A stretch of 64,000 nucleotides of DNA from Saccharothrix algeriensis (GTDB taxonomy: Bacteria; Actinomycetota; Actinomycetes; Mycobacteriales; Pseudonocardiaceae): positions 1,178,001 to 1,242,000 of the forward strand of contig NZ_JAFBCL010000001.1 in NCBI RefSeq assembly GCF_016907655.1, written 5' to 3'. The position numbers and the translations under genes were made by a program. The notes beneath the pieces are model-generated. The model searched no databases, had not been told where the DNA came from, and saw only the letters and a list, made by a program, of their open reading frames with translations. Shown here one piece after another: positions 35,070 to 42,727 of this stretch (position 1 is the first letter of the stretch; each line of letters starts with the position of its first letter).

Positions 35070-35537
35070 CTATAGGGGCTTCTGGAACCAGTGCTCCGCA
35101 TAGCGGTCCCGGTTGAAGGGTGCTACCTCACGGTAACCGTGCTTGGCGTACAGCCCGCGGGCTTCGACCAGGTCAGAGCGGGTGTCCAGCCGGATGGCGG
35201 AGGCGCCAATCGAGACGGCGGCGGCTTCCGCGGCGGCCAGCAGCGCGGCCCCGCCGCCCCGCCCGCGCGCGTCCGGATGGACGAACAGGCGTTTGAGCTC
35301 GGCGGTTTCCGGGCACGCCACCCGGATGCCCGCGCAGGCCAGCGGCCGGTCGCCGAGCCGGCCCACGAAGAAGGCCACGAGGTCGTCGGTCGGGTCCTCG
35401 GCGATCGCCCGGGTGATCTCGGCCTCGGTCGCCGGGCGGTGGTGGTAGCGGCTGATGATGTCCGCCAGGTAGGCCCTGATCAGGGCCCGCGCCTCCGCTC
35501 CCGCGGGGTCGACGGACTGGGTGGTCCACGTGTTCAC
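35070..35537 (-). CDS. GNAT family N-acetyltransferase
   Basis: A 155-residue acetyl-CoA-dependent acyltransferase. The CoA pyrophosphate loop is HPDARGRGGGAALLAAAEAA (R-G-x-G-G pattern), preceded by TAELKRLFVHPDARG and followed by SIGASAIRLDTRSDLVEARG, then LYAKHGYREVAPFN, the usual last strand. The GTG at 35537 leaves 76 bp to the divergent enoyl-CoA hydratase start; GTG at 35573 is an alternative. The acceptor is unknown. Confidence 0.86.
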   Translation of the reverse strand: MNTWTTQSVDPAGAEARALIRAYLADIISRYHHRPATEAEITRAIAEDPTDDLVAFFVGRLGDRPLACAGIRVACPETAELKRLFVHPDARGRGGGAALLAAAEAAAVSIGASAIRLDTRSDLVEARGLYAKHGYREVAPFNRDRYAEHWFQKPL

Positions 35538-35613
35538 CGCGCGATTGTCGACCCGATTGCGCCATTCGGACACCCGGTTTTCACCATTCCGGACGCGTGT
35601 AAAGTGCTGGGCC

Positions 35614-36399
35614 GTGGCAGCGCAACAGGTCCGCGTCGAGCGGGACGCGGCGGGGCTGGCCGTGCTCACCGTCGACGCTCCCCCGCTGAACCTCTACACC
35701 GCCGAACTCCAGGACCTGCTGGACGCCGCGATCGGCGACCTGGAGGACCGGCCCGCGCGGGCGCTGCTGGTGCGCGCCGAGGGCGGGGTCGTCAGCGGCG
35801 GGGTGGACGTGAACCTGTTCGCCGCGCAGCGGACCCGCGGGCACGCCAAGGCGCTGCTCGACCAGATGCTCGACCTGCCCGACCGGGTGGCCGCGCTGCC
35901 GTTCCCGACCGTGTTCGCCGCGCACGGGCTGTGCCTGACGTGGGCGTTCGAGGTCGCGGTCGCGTGCGACGTCCTGCTGGCCGCGCAGCGGGCGCAGTTC
36001 GGGCTGGTGGAGAAGGTCATCGGGCTGACCCCGACGATGGGCGGCACGCAGCGGCTGGCCGCCCGCGCCGGCGTGGGGCGGGCCAAGGAGCTGGTGATGA
36101 CCGGCGAGCGCTACGACGCCGCGACCCTGGAGCGGTGGAACGTGGTCAACCGCGTGCTGCCCGACGAGGGCTTCGACGACGCGGCGCTGCGGTTCGCCGC
36201 GGACCTGGCCACCGGGCCGACCCTCGCCCACGCCGCGACCAAGCGGGTGCTGGCGCACTACGAGCGCGGTGGCGTCGCCGGGGCCAACGCGCACGTCACG
36301 GCCATCGCCGCCGACCTGTTCGACACCGAGGACCTGCGCGGCGGCGTGCGGTCGTTCCTCGCCGACGGGCCGGGCCGGGCGACGTTCAGCGGTCGCTGA
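35614..36399 (+). CDS. Enoyl-CoA hydratase/isomerase family protein
   Basis: A 261-residue crotonase-fold protein. The oxyanion-hole segments are GGVVSGGVDVNLFAAQ and PTVFAAHGLCLTWAFEVAVA, with a variant of the usual A-x-x-G-G-G motif (HGLCLTWAFE), so catalysis may differ from classic hydration. FGLVEKVIGLTPTMGGTQRL matches the second signature. The GTG at 35614 lies 8 nt after TAAAGT (35600-35605), a possible -10, so the transcript may be nearly leaderless. Confidence 0.84.
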   Translation: MAAQQVRVERDAAGLAVLTVDAPPLNLYTAELQDLLDAAIGDLEDRPARALLVRAEGGVVSGGVDVNLFAAQRTRGHAKALLDQMLDLPDRVAALPFPTVFAAHGLCLTWAFEVAVACDVLLAAQRAQFGLVEKVIGLTPTMGGTQRLAARAGVGRAKELVMTGERYDAATLERWNVVNRVLPDEGFDDAALRFAADLATGPTLAHAATKRVLAHYERGGVAGANAHVTAIAADLFDTEDLRGGVRSFLADGPGRATFSGR

Positions 36400-36415
36400 C
36401 CCGGCAGCGGCCGGC

Positions 36416-36433
36416 CCCCGGTCGACGCCGGGG
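36416..36433. terminator. Small hairpin between convergent genes
   Basis: CCCCGG-tcgacg-CCGGGG lies between the enoyl-CoA hydratase gene and the convergent kinase gene, 16 bp after one stop and 8 bp before the other. Confidence 0.5.
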
Positions 36434-36441
36434 CCCACGCC

Positions 36442-37974
36442 CTAGCGGGCGTCGTAGACCGAGGGCCCGTACCAGGCCAGGGCCGAGCGCAGCTCCGCCA
36501 CGTCCCGGTCCCGCCGCTTGCGGTAGCGCTCGTGCGAGATCGGGTAGACCCGCAGCCCGCCCTTGTGGGGCTGGAAGCTGCCGCGCCCCAGGGTCTCCGG
36601 GGCCTTGGCCGCGCCGACCAGCCACACCACGACCCACGGCCGCGAGCTCGGGCCCTCCACCTTGACCCGCGAGATCGCGTACCAGGGCAGCCGCCGCTGC
36701 CGCTCGCCGCTGGAGAGCGTGATCCCGTCCGGCCCGATGTCGACGGCCAGCGGCGAGCGCAGCACGCCCACCAGCAGCCGGACCCCGATCAGGGCGAACA
36801 CCGCGAACGCGACCAGCGCCGCCAGCTGCACGCCCCGCGACGCGCCGGTCGCCGGGTTGGCGATCATCGCCGTCACCGCCGCCGCGAACCCGTGCGCGGC
36901 CGTCCACCCCAGGCCGACCGCCCGGGACGTGCGGAACCGCGCCCCGCTCTTCTTCACCGGCGGCGTGTAGGGCCGGATCGGCCCGCTCGGCGGCGCGGCC
37001 GGCGACGGCCGCGCCGCGGGCGGGTCCTCCACCAGCACCCGGGTCGCCGGCCTGCGCTCCTCGGCGAGCACCCGGGTGGGCGGCTTGGCGGGCAGCTCGC
37101 GCAGCTCGGTGTGCCGCTGCTCGACCAGCGACCGGATCTGCGCGGGCAGCCACGACGGCTCGCTGGACGGTGGCCCGACCAGCTCCAGCAGCCGCGCCGG
37201 GGTCGGCCGGTGCGCCGGCTCGCGCACCAGGCACGGCACGATCAGCGGCACCAGGCCCGGCGGCACCCGCGACAGGTCCGGCTCCTGGTGCACCACCCGG
37301 TAGACCAGCGCCGACGTGGCGCCCTCGCCGAAGGGCCCCGCGCCGGTCGCCGCGAACACCAGCACCGAGCCGAGCGCGAAGACGTCGCTGCCTGGGGTGA
37401 TCTCCGACCCGACGACCTGCTCGGGCGAGAGGTAGCCGGGCGTGCCGAACACGATCCCGGCCTCGGTCAGCGCCGAGTGCTCCAGCGCCCGCGCGATGCC
37501 GAAGTCGATGACCCGCGGCCCGTCGTCGGCCAGCAGGACGTTCGACGGCTTGAGGTCCCGGTGCACCAGGCCCGCGCCGTGGATCGCGACCAGCGCCTCG
37601 GCCAGGCCGCCCGCGAGCCGCCGCACGGCCCGCTCGGGCAGCGGCCCGAAGTCCTGGACCGCCTGCTGGAGGGTGGGGCCGGGCACGTACTCGGTGGCCA
37701 TCCAGGGCCGGTCGGCGTCCGGGTCGGCGCCGACCACGGTCGCCGTCCAGAACCCGCCGACCGACCGCGCCATCTCGACCTCCCGCCGGAACCGCTCGCG
37801 GAACTGGGGGTTGTCCGCCAGTTCGGCGCGCGCGACCTTGACGGCGACGGGCCGCCCGCCGCGCGACCGGGCGAGGTAGACGGAACCCATCGCCCCTCGG
37901 CCCAGGGCGGCGAGCAGCGTGTAGTCGCCGATCCGCGGAGGGGCGTTCGGTGGCAGTGGCTGCACGACACCCAC
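36442..37974 (-). CDS. Membrane-anchored Ser/Thr protein kinase
   Basis: A 510-residue eukaryotic-type kinase. The glycine loop is LGRGAMGSVYLA, the ATP lysine is Lys46 in VAVKVARAEL, the catalytic loop is VHRDLKPSNVLL (Asp140, Asn145), the metal motif is DFG at 157-159 and the P+1 region is GTPGYLSPEQVVG. A Pro-rich linker (about 285-345) contains two TRVL-x-E repeats. Two membrane helices (about 352-371 and 381-404) follow, then a C-terminal PH-like or PrsW-like cytosolic domain (SERQRRLPWYAISRVKVEGP type). Sensor PASTA repeats are absent, so the input is not an extracellular peptidoglycan PASTA signal. Single gene. Confidence 0.92.
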   Translation of the reverse strand: MGVVQPLPPNAPPRIGDYTLLAALGRGAMGSVYLARSRGGRPVAVKVARAELADNPQFRERFRREVEMARSVGGFWTATVVGADPDADRPWMATEYVPGPTLQQAVQDFGPLPERAVRRLAGGLAEALVAIHGAGLVHRDLKPSNVLLADDGPRVIDFGIARALEHSALTEAGIVFGTPGYLSPEQVVGSEITPGSDVFALGSVLVFAATGAGPFGEGATSALVYRVVHQEPDLSRVPPGLVPLIVPCLVREPAHRPTPARLLELVGPPSSEPSWLPAQIRSLVEQRHTELRELPAKPPTRVLAEERRPATRVLVEDPPAARPSPAAPPSGPIRPYTPPVKKSGARFRTSRAVGLGWTAAHGFAAAVTAMIANPATGASRGVQLAALVAFAVFALIGVRLLVGVLRSPLAVDIGPDGITLSSGERQRRLPWYAISRVKVEGPSSRPWVVVWLVGAAKAPETLGRGSFQPHKGGLRVYPISHERYRKRRDRDVAELRSALAWYGPSVYDAR

Positions 37975-38030
37975 ATTAGTTGCGCCGGCGGCCCGGGTCG
38001 GCCAAGACGAGTAGTTCTACCCAGCGCCGG

Positions 38031-40076
38031 TCAGCGGGACTCGGCGCGCGCCACCAGCTCGGCGGCCCGGGAGCGCCACGAGTGGCGGGTGACCGACGCG
38101 CGCAGGGCGGCCGCGGGCTGCGGCGGGCCCTCGGCCAGCGACCGGCGCACCGCGTCCACGAACCCGGCGTGGTCGGTGGCCACCCGCACCCGGTCGGTGT
38201 AGCCGGCCAGCTCGGCGAAGTCCGTGCTGACCACCGGCAGGCCCAGGGCCAGGTACTCCTTGAGCTTGATCGGGTTGGAGTGCCGGATCCAGCTGTTGTC
38301 CTGCCACGGCATGATCGCGACGTCGAACGCCGAGCCGTAGGCCGGGATCTCCTCGTAGGGCCGGAAACCGAGCCAGTGGACGTTCGGGTACTTGTCGAAG
38401 CGCTCCATGGGGTGAGTCGCGTCACCGATGAGCACCAGCGACGCGGTCGGCAGCTCCGCCGCGAGGCGTTCGAGCAGGTCGAAGTCGACCACGAAGTCGT
38501 CCAGGGCGCCGAAGAAGCCGATCCGCGGGCCGTCGACGGCGCGGATGTCGGCGGGCCACTCGGACTCCGGGCGGGCGGTGAAGTGGTCGACGTCGACGCC
38601 GTGGTCGAGGAAGTGGGCCCGGTCACCGGTGCGGGGCCGCTCCTCGTCCAGCAGCGCGTGGCTGACGTAGACGACGTGGTCGGCGTTCTCCAGCAGCCGG
38701 TGCTCCAGGGCCTCGATCGACGCGCGGTCCGCCTCGGGGAAGTCGGAGTGCCGGTCGGAGCGGTTGAACACCAGGCTGCGCCGCCGCATCGGGGCGACCA
38801 CGTCCCAGGCCGTCGGGATGGTGACCATGATCACGGGGGTGCGCAGCCCCAGCGCCGCGGCGACCAGCCGCACCTGCGCGCGCACCAGCACCGCGTTCAC
38901 CCGGCGCAGCAGCGGCGAGCCGTAGAACGGCAGCGGCAGCGGGGACATCACGTGGAAGTCGGGCAGCGGGCGGCGCACGAACTTCGCGACGCTGCGCAGC
39001 TTGCGCAGGATGCGCCGGGCCACGTGCGTGCTGTTGCCCGGCGTCGGCATCCGCATCCCGATGCTGTTGACCACCAGCACCCGGCGCTGCCCGGCGACCG
39101 AGCGCATGAGCTGGAAGTCCGAGTGCGCCCGGTTGTGGTACCACCAGTCCTGGGCGGAGAAGCAGATCCAGCCCGGTCCGCCGCCGGGCCGCGCCGGCCA
39201 GCGCCGCCAGCGCACCAGGTCGCCGATCGCCTTGCGGTGCTTGGGTTCGCGCGGCGCGCGGAGCAGTTCGTTGAGCAGCACGGCCCACCACATCGCGACC
39301 GCGGCCGGGCGGCGGTGGCGCTCGCGGGCCAGCCGGACCCGGTTGGTGGTGGCCAGCGACCACAGCACCGGCGAGGTGGACTGCTCGCCGCCCAGGTGGA
39401 CGGCGCGGGCGCGCGGCTCGTAGCGGATGCCGAACCCGCGCTCGCCGGCGCGCAGCATGTACTCGGTCTCCTCCGAGTACAGGAAGTAGCGCTCCTCCAG
39501 CGTCCCGGTGGCCGCGCGGCACTCGCGGGAGACCAGCCACGCCGCGCCGGTCACCCAGTCCGCCGGGCCCGGAGCCTCGTAGCGGCGCCGGTCCACGACC
39601 AGCTCGCCCAGCGCGGCGACGCGCCCCGCGCGGGTGCCGCCGAGCAGCGCTTCGCCCAGCGCCCGCAGCGCGGTCGGCGCGCGGCGCAGGGACAGCTGCT
39701 GGGTGCCGTCGGCGTTGAGCAGCCGGGGCGCGGCGATGCCGACGCCGGGCCGGGCCAGCGCGGCGCGCAGCGGCCCGATCGCGTCCGGCTCCAGCCGCAC
39801 GTCCGGGTTGAGCACGAGGACGTCGCAGTCCGGCGCGGCGGCGAACCCGGCGTTGACGCCCGCCGCGAAGCCGTCGTTGCCCTGCCGCGCCACCACTTGC
39901 GCCTCGGGGGCGACGCGCGCGACCACGTCCAGGGTGTCGTCGGTGGACGCGTTGTCCACCACGACGACCCGACCGTCCGGAATGGACTCCAAGGCCACCG
40001 CGAGCGATTCCAGGCACTCCCGGACCACGGCGGCGCTGTTGTAGGTCACCACGACCACGGCGAGCGGCACGGTCAC
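38031..40076 (-). CDS. Bifunctional glycosyltransferase: GT2 domain fused to a GT1/GT4-type domain
   Basis: A 681-residue cytosolic or membrane-associated protein. Residues 1 to about 270 are a GT2 transferase (AVVVVTYNSAAVVRECLESL, VVVDNASTDDT, VLNPDVRLEPDA, rhamnosyltransferase-like). Residues about 330-681 are a second transferase with a GT-B fold (VFNRSDRHSDFPEADRASIE, VVYVSHALLDEERP, WLGFRPYEEIPAYGSAFDVA, LKEYLALGLPVVSTDF). The GTG at 40076 shares GTGA with the WecG/TagA gene. The fusion probably adds two successive sugars to a lipid-linked glycan. Confidence 0.88.
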   Translation of the reverse strand: MTVPLAVVVVTYNSAAVVRECLESLAVALESIPDGRVVVVDNASTDDTLDVVARVAPEAQVVARQGNDGFAAGVNAGFAAAPDCDVLVLNPDVRLEPDAIGPLRAALARPGVGIAAPRLLNADGTQQLSLRRAPTALRALGEALLGGTRAGRVAALGELVVDRRRYEAPGPADWVTGAAWLVSRECRAATGTLEERYFLYSEETEYMLRAGERGFGIRYEPRARAVHLGGEQSTSPVLWSLATTNRVRLARERHRRPAAVAMWWAVLLNELLRAPREPKHRKAIGDLVRWRRWPARPGGGPGWICFSAQDWWYHNRAHSDFQLMRSVAGQRRVLVVNSIGMRMPTPGNSTHVARRILRKLRSVAKFVRRPLPDFHVMSPLPLPFYGSPLLRRVNAVLVRAQVRLVAAALGLRTPVIMVTIPTAWDVVAPMRRRSLVFNRSDRHSDFPEADRASIEALEHRLLENADHVVYVSHALLDEERPRTGDRAHFLDHGVDVDHFTARPESEWPADIRAVDGPRIGFFGALDDFVVDFDLLERLAAELPTASLVLIGDATHPMERFDKYPNVHWLGFRPYEEIPAYGSAFDVAIMPWQDNSWIRHSNPIKLKEYLALGLPVVSTDFAELAGYTDRVRVATDHAGFVDAVRRSLAEGPPQPAAALRASVTRHSWRSRAAELVARAESR

Positions 40077-40855
40077 TTCTCCCTGCTGCGAAGGCGGGTG
40101 CGGACGGCGCCGGAGAGCAGGCGCAGGGCGAACGGCAGGTCGTCGCGCAGGTAGCGCCCGGCCAGCCGGCGCGGTTCGAGGGCCAGGCGGTGCAGCCACT
40201 CCGCGCCCATCCGCTGCACCACGCCCGAGGCCCGCCGGAACTCGCCGGCGGCCATCGGGATGCCCGCGCCGCAGCCCAGGAACCAGGTCCGGGGCAGCTG
40301 GGCGCGCAGCAGCCTGATCAGCCGCTCCTGCTTGGGGAAGCCCAGGCCCACCAGCACCAGGTCCGGCTCGGCCGCCACCACCTTGGCGACGGCGTCGGCG
40401 GTCGCGCCCGGGTCGGTGTCGAAGCCGAACGGCGGCGAGTCCGTGCCGGCGACCCGCAGGCCCGGGTAGCGCGCCCGCAGCGCCTCGGCGGCCTTCTCCG
40501 GCACGCCCTCGTCGCCGCCCAGCAGGTACACCGAGCGGCCCAGCCGCGCGGCGGTCCCGGACAGGGTGAACACCAGCGACGCGCCGGTGACGCGCTCGGG
40601 CAGCGGCACGCCCGCCAGCCGGCCCGCCCAGACCACGGGCATCCCGTCGGCGACGACCACTTCGGACTCCGCGATCAGCGCGGCCAGCTCGGGCCTGCGG
40701 GTCGCGGCGCGGACGATGTCGACGTTGGCGGTGACGATCGCGCCGCCCTCGCCCCGCTGCCAGGAGCGCGCCACGTGCTCCGCGACGCCGGGCTCGCGCA
40801 CGGACCACACGTCGACGGCGCCCACGCGCACGCGGGGCTGCGGGATCTGCGGCAT
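40073..40855 (-). CDS. WecG/TagA/CpsF family glycosyltransferase
   Basis: A 260-residue GT26 transferase that usually adds N-acetyl-mannosamine (or its uronate) to a lipid-linked GlcNAc in early surface-glycan assembly. Landmarks are GGAIVTANVDIVRAATRRPE, VVVADGMPVVWAGRLAGVPL, VYLLGGDEGVPEKAAEALRA and VLVGLGFPKQERLIRL. The C-terminus (RMGAEWLHRLALEPRRLAGR) is the typical membrane-contact end. It heads the transcript that includes the fused glycosyltransferase and diverges from an MFS gene; the promoter gap holds an inverted repeat. Confidence 0.92.
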   Translation of the reverse strand: MPQIPQPRVRVGAVDVWSVREPGVAEHVARSWQRGEGGAIVTANVDIVRAATRRPELAALIAESEVVVADGMPVVWAGRLAGVPLPERVTGASLVFTLSGTAARLGRSVYLLGGDEGVPEKAAEALRARYPGLRVAGTDSPPFGFDTDPGATADAVAKVVAAEPDLVLVGLGFPKQERLIRLLRAQLPRTWFLGCGAGIPMAAGEFRRASGVVQRMGAEWLHRLALEPRRLAGRYLRDDLPFALRLLSGAVRTRLRSREK

Positions 40856-40881
40856 ACCCGCGTCATCGGCTCCGGGGAACT

Positions 40882-40948
40882 CCTCGTTACCGGTGGCGGA
40901 CGTGATCGACGACGCGGTAACGGGTACCGGCCAGGACCGATAACGAGG
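40882..40948. promoter_or_regulatory. Inverted repeat and TAACG sites between WecG/TagA and MFS genes
   Basis: CCTCGTTACCGGT (40882-40894) and ACCGATAACGAGG (40936-40948) are inverted copies with one mismatch. A third related half-site CGGTAACG lies at 40915-40922. The arrangement in a 95-bp divergent gap suggests an operator. Related GATAACGG sites occur in the divergent gap near 50020. Confidence 0.5.
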
Positions 40949-40950
40949 TC

Positions 40951-42150
40951 ATGTACGTCGCTTCCACCCGGCCGTCCGAACGGGTCAGGGGCAGGGTTCC
41001 CGGCACCGTGGTGGCGCTGGGGGCGGTGAGCCTCCTGACCGACGTCTCGGCCGAGATGATCACCGCGTTCATGCCCGTCTACCTCCTCTTCACGCTCCAG
41101 ATGGGTTACGCGCAGTTCGGTGTCCTGGACGGGGTGTACACGGGGGCGACGGCCCTGCTGCGCTTGGTCGGCGGCCACGTCTCCGACCGCACGCACCGGC
41201 ACAAGGCGGTCGCGGCCACCGGGTACGGGCTCTCGGCGGCCACCAAGCTGATCTTCCCGGTGGTCGGGGCGAACGCGTTCGGCATCGGCGCGACGATGGC
41301 CGCCGACCGCGCGGGCAAGGGCCTGCGCACCGCGCCGCGCGACGCGCTGATCTCGCTGTCGACCCCGCCGGACCGGCTCGGCGCGGCGTTCGGCCTGCAC
41401 CGCAGCATGGACACGGTGGGCGCGCTGCTCGGCCCGCTGGTGACCTTCCTGCTGCTGTCCCAGATCGGCATCGTGGCCGGTCCGGTGTTCGTGGTCAGCG
41501 CCTGCTTCGCGGTGGTCGGGCTGATCGTCCTGATCGCGTTCGTGCGCGAGCGGCCGGTCCCGGCGCGCACGGGGCCCAAGCCGTCGATCAGGGCGGGCCT
41601 GGCGCTGCTGAAGGGGGCGGGCTACCGCCGGGTGGCGATCGCGGCGGCCGTGCTCGGCCTCGCGACGCTGTCCGACGCGTTCGTGTTCATCCTGGTGCAG
41701 AAGGCGACCGACGTCCCCCAGGCCGTCCTGCCGCTGATGCCGCTGGGCACCGCGCTGGTGTTCCTGGCCGCCGCCGCGCCGCTGGGCCGGCTCGCGGACA
41801 AGGTCGGCGGGTCGGTGGTCTTCCTGGGCGGGCACGTGCTGCTGCTCGCCGTGTACGTGCTGCTGCTGGCGTCGGGCACGGGCTACGTGGGGGTGGGCGT
41901 GGCGCTGCTGCTGCACGGCCTGTTCTACGCCGCCACGGATGGCGTGCTGTCCGCCCGGGTGAGCGCCCTGGTGCCCGAATCATTGCGGGCTTCCGGCCTT
42001 TCCGTCGTCCAAACCGGGCAAGCCCTCACCCGCTTGGTGTCCTCGGTCGGATTCGGCTTCCTGCTGCAGTTCGCCGCGTTCGACACGGCCGTGTACACCG
42101 CGATCGGATCACTCGTGATCGCCGTCGTGCTGGCCTGGCGGATGACCTGA
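40951..42150 (+). CDS. MFS transporter
   Basis: A 399-residue permease with 11-12 membrane helices. The loop after helix 2 is GGHVSDRTHRHKAVA (a DRxxRR-like MFS motif A), and AADRAGKGLRTAPRDALISL with LHRSMDTVGALLGPL are typical of the YfiS/permease group often annotated in Pseudonocardiales. The substrate is unknown. The ATG at 40951 lies 2 bp after the inverted repeat, so the transcript is probably leaderless or very short-leadered. Convergent with the Wzy-like gene; palindrome locus 2 fills the 577-bp gap. Confidence 0.88.
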   Translation: MYVASTRPSERVRGRVPGTVVALGAVSLLTDVSAEMITAFMPVYLLFTLQMGYAQFGVLDGVYTGATALLRLVGGHVSDRTHRHKAVAATGYGLSAATKLIFPVVGANAFGIGATMAADRAGKGLRTAPRDALISLSTPPDRLGAAFGLHRSMDTVGALLGPLVTFLLLSQIGIVAGPVFVVSACFAVVGLIVLIAFVRERPVPARTGPKPSIRAGLALLKGAGYRRVAIAAAVLGLATLSDAFVFILVQKATDVPQAVLPLMPLGTALVFLAAAAPLGRLADKVGGSVVFLGGHVLLLAVYVLLLASGTGYVGVGVALLLHGLFYAATDGVLSARVSALVPESLRASGLSVVQTGQALTRLVSSVGFGFLLQFAAFDTAVYTAIGSLVIAVVLAWRMT

Positions 42151-42266
42151 CACCGGACGCGTCGCCTCGACATCGTGGCGCACCTCTTGCGCTTTGCACG
42201 CAGGAGCACCGCCCCAGAGCGCAGTGCGCGAAGCGGTGGCGCACCCAGTGCGCACACCGGTTGCTT

Positions 42267-42397
42267 CGTGTTCTCCTCCCCGTACGGCCTGGGCGCAGCC
42301 CGATCGCATTTGTCGGGGGGTGTCAAGCACGCTCTTCGCTTGACACCCCCCGACAAATGCGATTGCCTTCGGCAGGCCGTGCGGGGAGGAGAACACG
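42267..42397 (+). repeat. Element 2A (B-type)
   Basis: The arms start CGTGTTCTCCTCCCCG and end CGGGGAGGAGAACACG: both carry the extra CTC/GAG triplet seen in 3B. The 26-bp inner stem is perfect (42303-42328 with 42338-42363). The loop is ACGCTCTTC. The bulge GGCGCAGCCCG / TGCCTTCGG is the reverse of that in 1B and 3B. Confidence 0.95.
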
Positions 42398-42563
42398 ACC
42401 GCCCTTTCTTTTCCTCCTCCTTGGGGGCCTCTCGGCCGCTCTTCCTACTTGTGTCCCGCACGGATCTGGGTGATATTCGGTGCTGTACCGCCCGAGGCTG
42501 AAGAGCTAAAAGAGTCCTCGCCGGACGGGCAGGCCGCCAAGGAGGAGGAAGAGCAAGAGCGGT

Positions 42564-42688
42564 CGTGTTCTCCCCGCATGACCTGTCAAAGACGACCATG
42601 CTTTTCCTGGGGGCGCAAGCGAAAAGCGTGCTTGCACCCCCAGGAAAAGCATGGTAGCCCTCCGGGCAGGCCATACGGGGAGAACACG
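42564..42688 (-). repeat. Element 2B (A-type, inverted)
   Basis: Arms start CGTGTTCTCCCCG and end CGGGGAGAACACG. The inner stem (42595-42620 with 42630-42655) is 26 bp with one C/A position, a G-U pair if read as minus-strand RNA. The loop is GAAAAGCGT. The bulge TCAAAGACG / AGCCCTCCGGG is the reverse of that in 1A and 3A. Confidence 0.95.
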
Positions 42689-42727
42689 AAGGCACCGGTC
42701 TGCACGGGGCGTGCCGCGAGCCCGAGG

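Larger units (their letters stand above)
42267..42688. repeat. Nested-palindrome locus 2 (inverted relative to loci 1 and 3)
   Basis: Element 2A (42267-42397, B-type) and 2B (42564-42688, A-type) are separated by 166 bp. Judged by bulge sequences and flanks the whole locus is reversed. Its spacer, read on the minus strand, aligns well with that of locus 3 (GGACTCTTTTA, GGTACAGCACCRAATMTCAC, GACACAAGTA). It lies between the convergent MFS and Wzy-like genes. Confidence 0.95.
42151..42727. other. 577-bp intergenic region holding palindrome locus 2
   Basis: No gene is supported. The whole gap is taken by locus 2 and its flanks: from about 42176 the sequence (GGCGCACCTCTTGCGCTTTG) matches, in reverse, the outer flank of locus 3 near 52760-52851. 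The A-side flank GGCACGCCCCGTGCAGACCG is at 42715-42689 on the minus strand. Confidence 0.8.
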
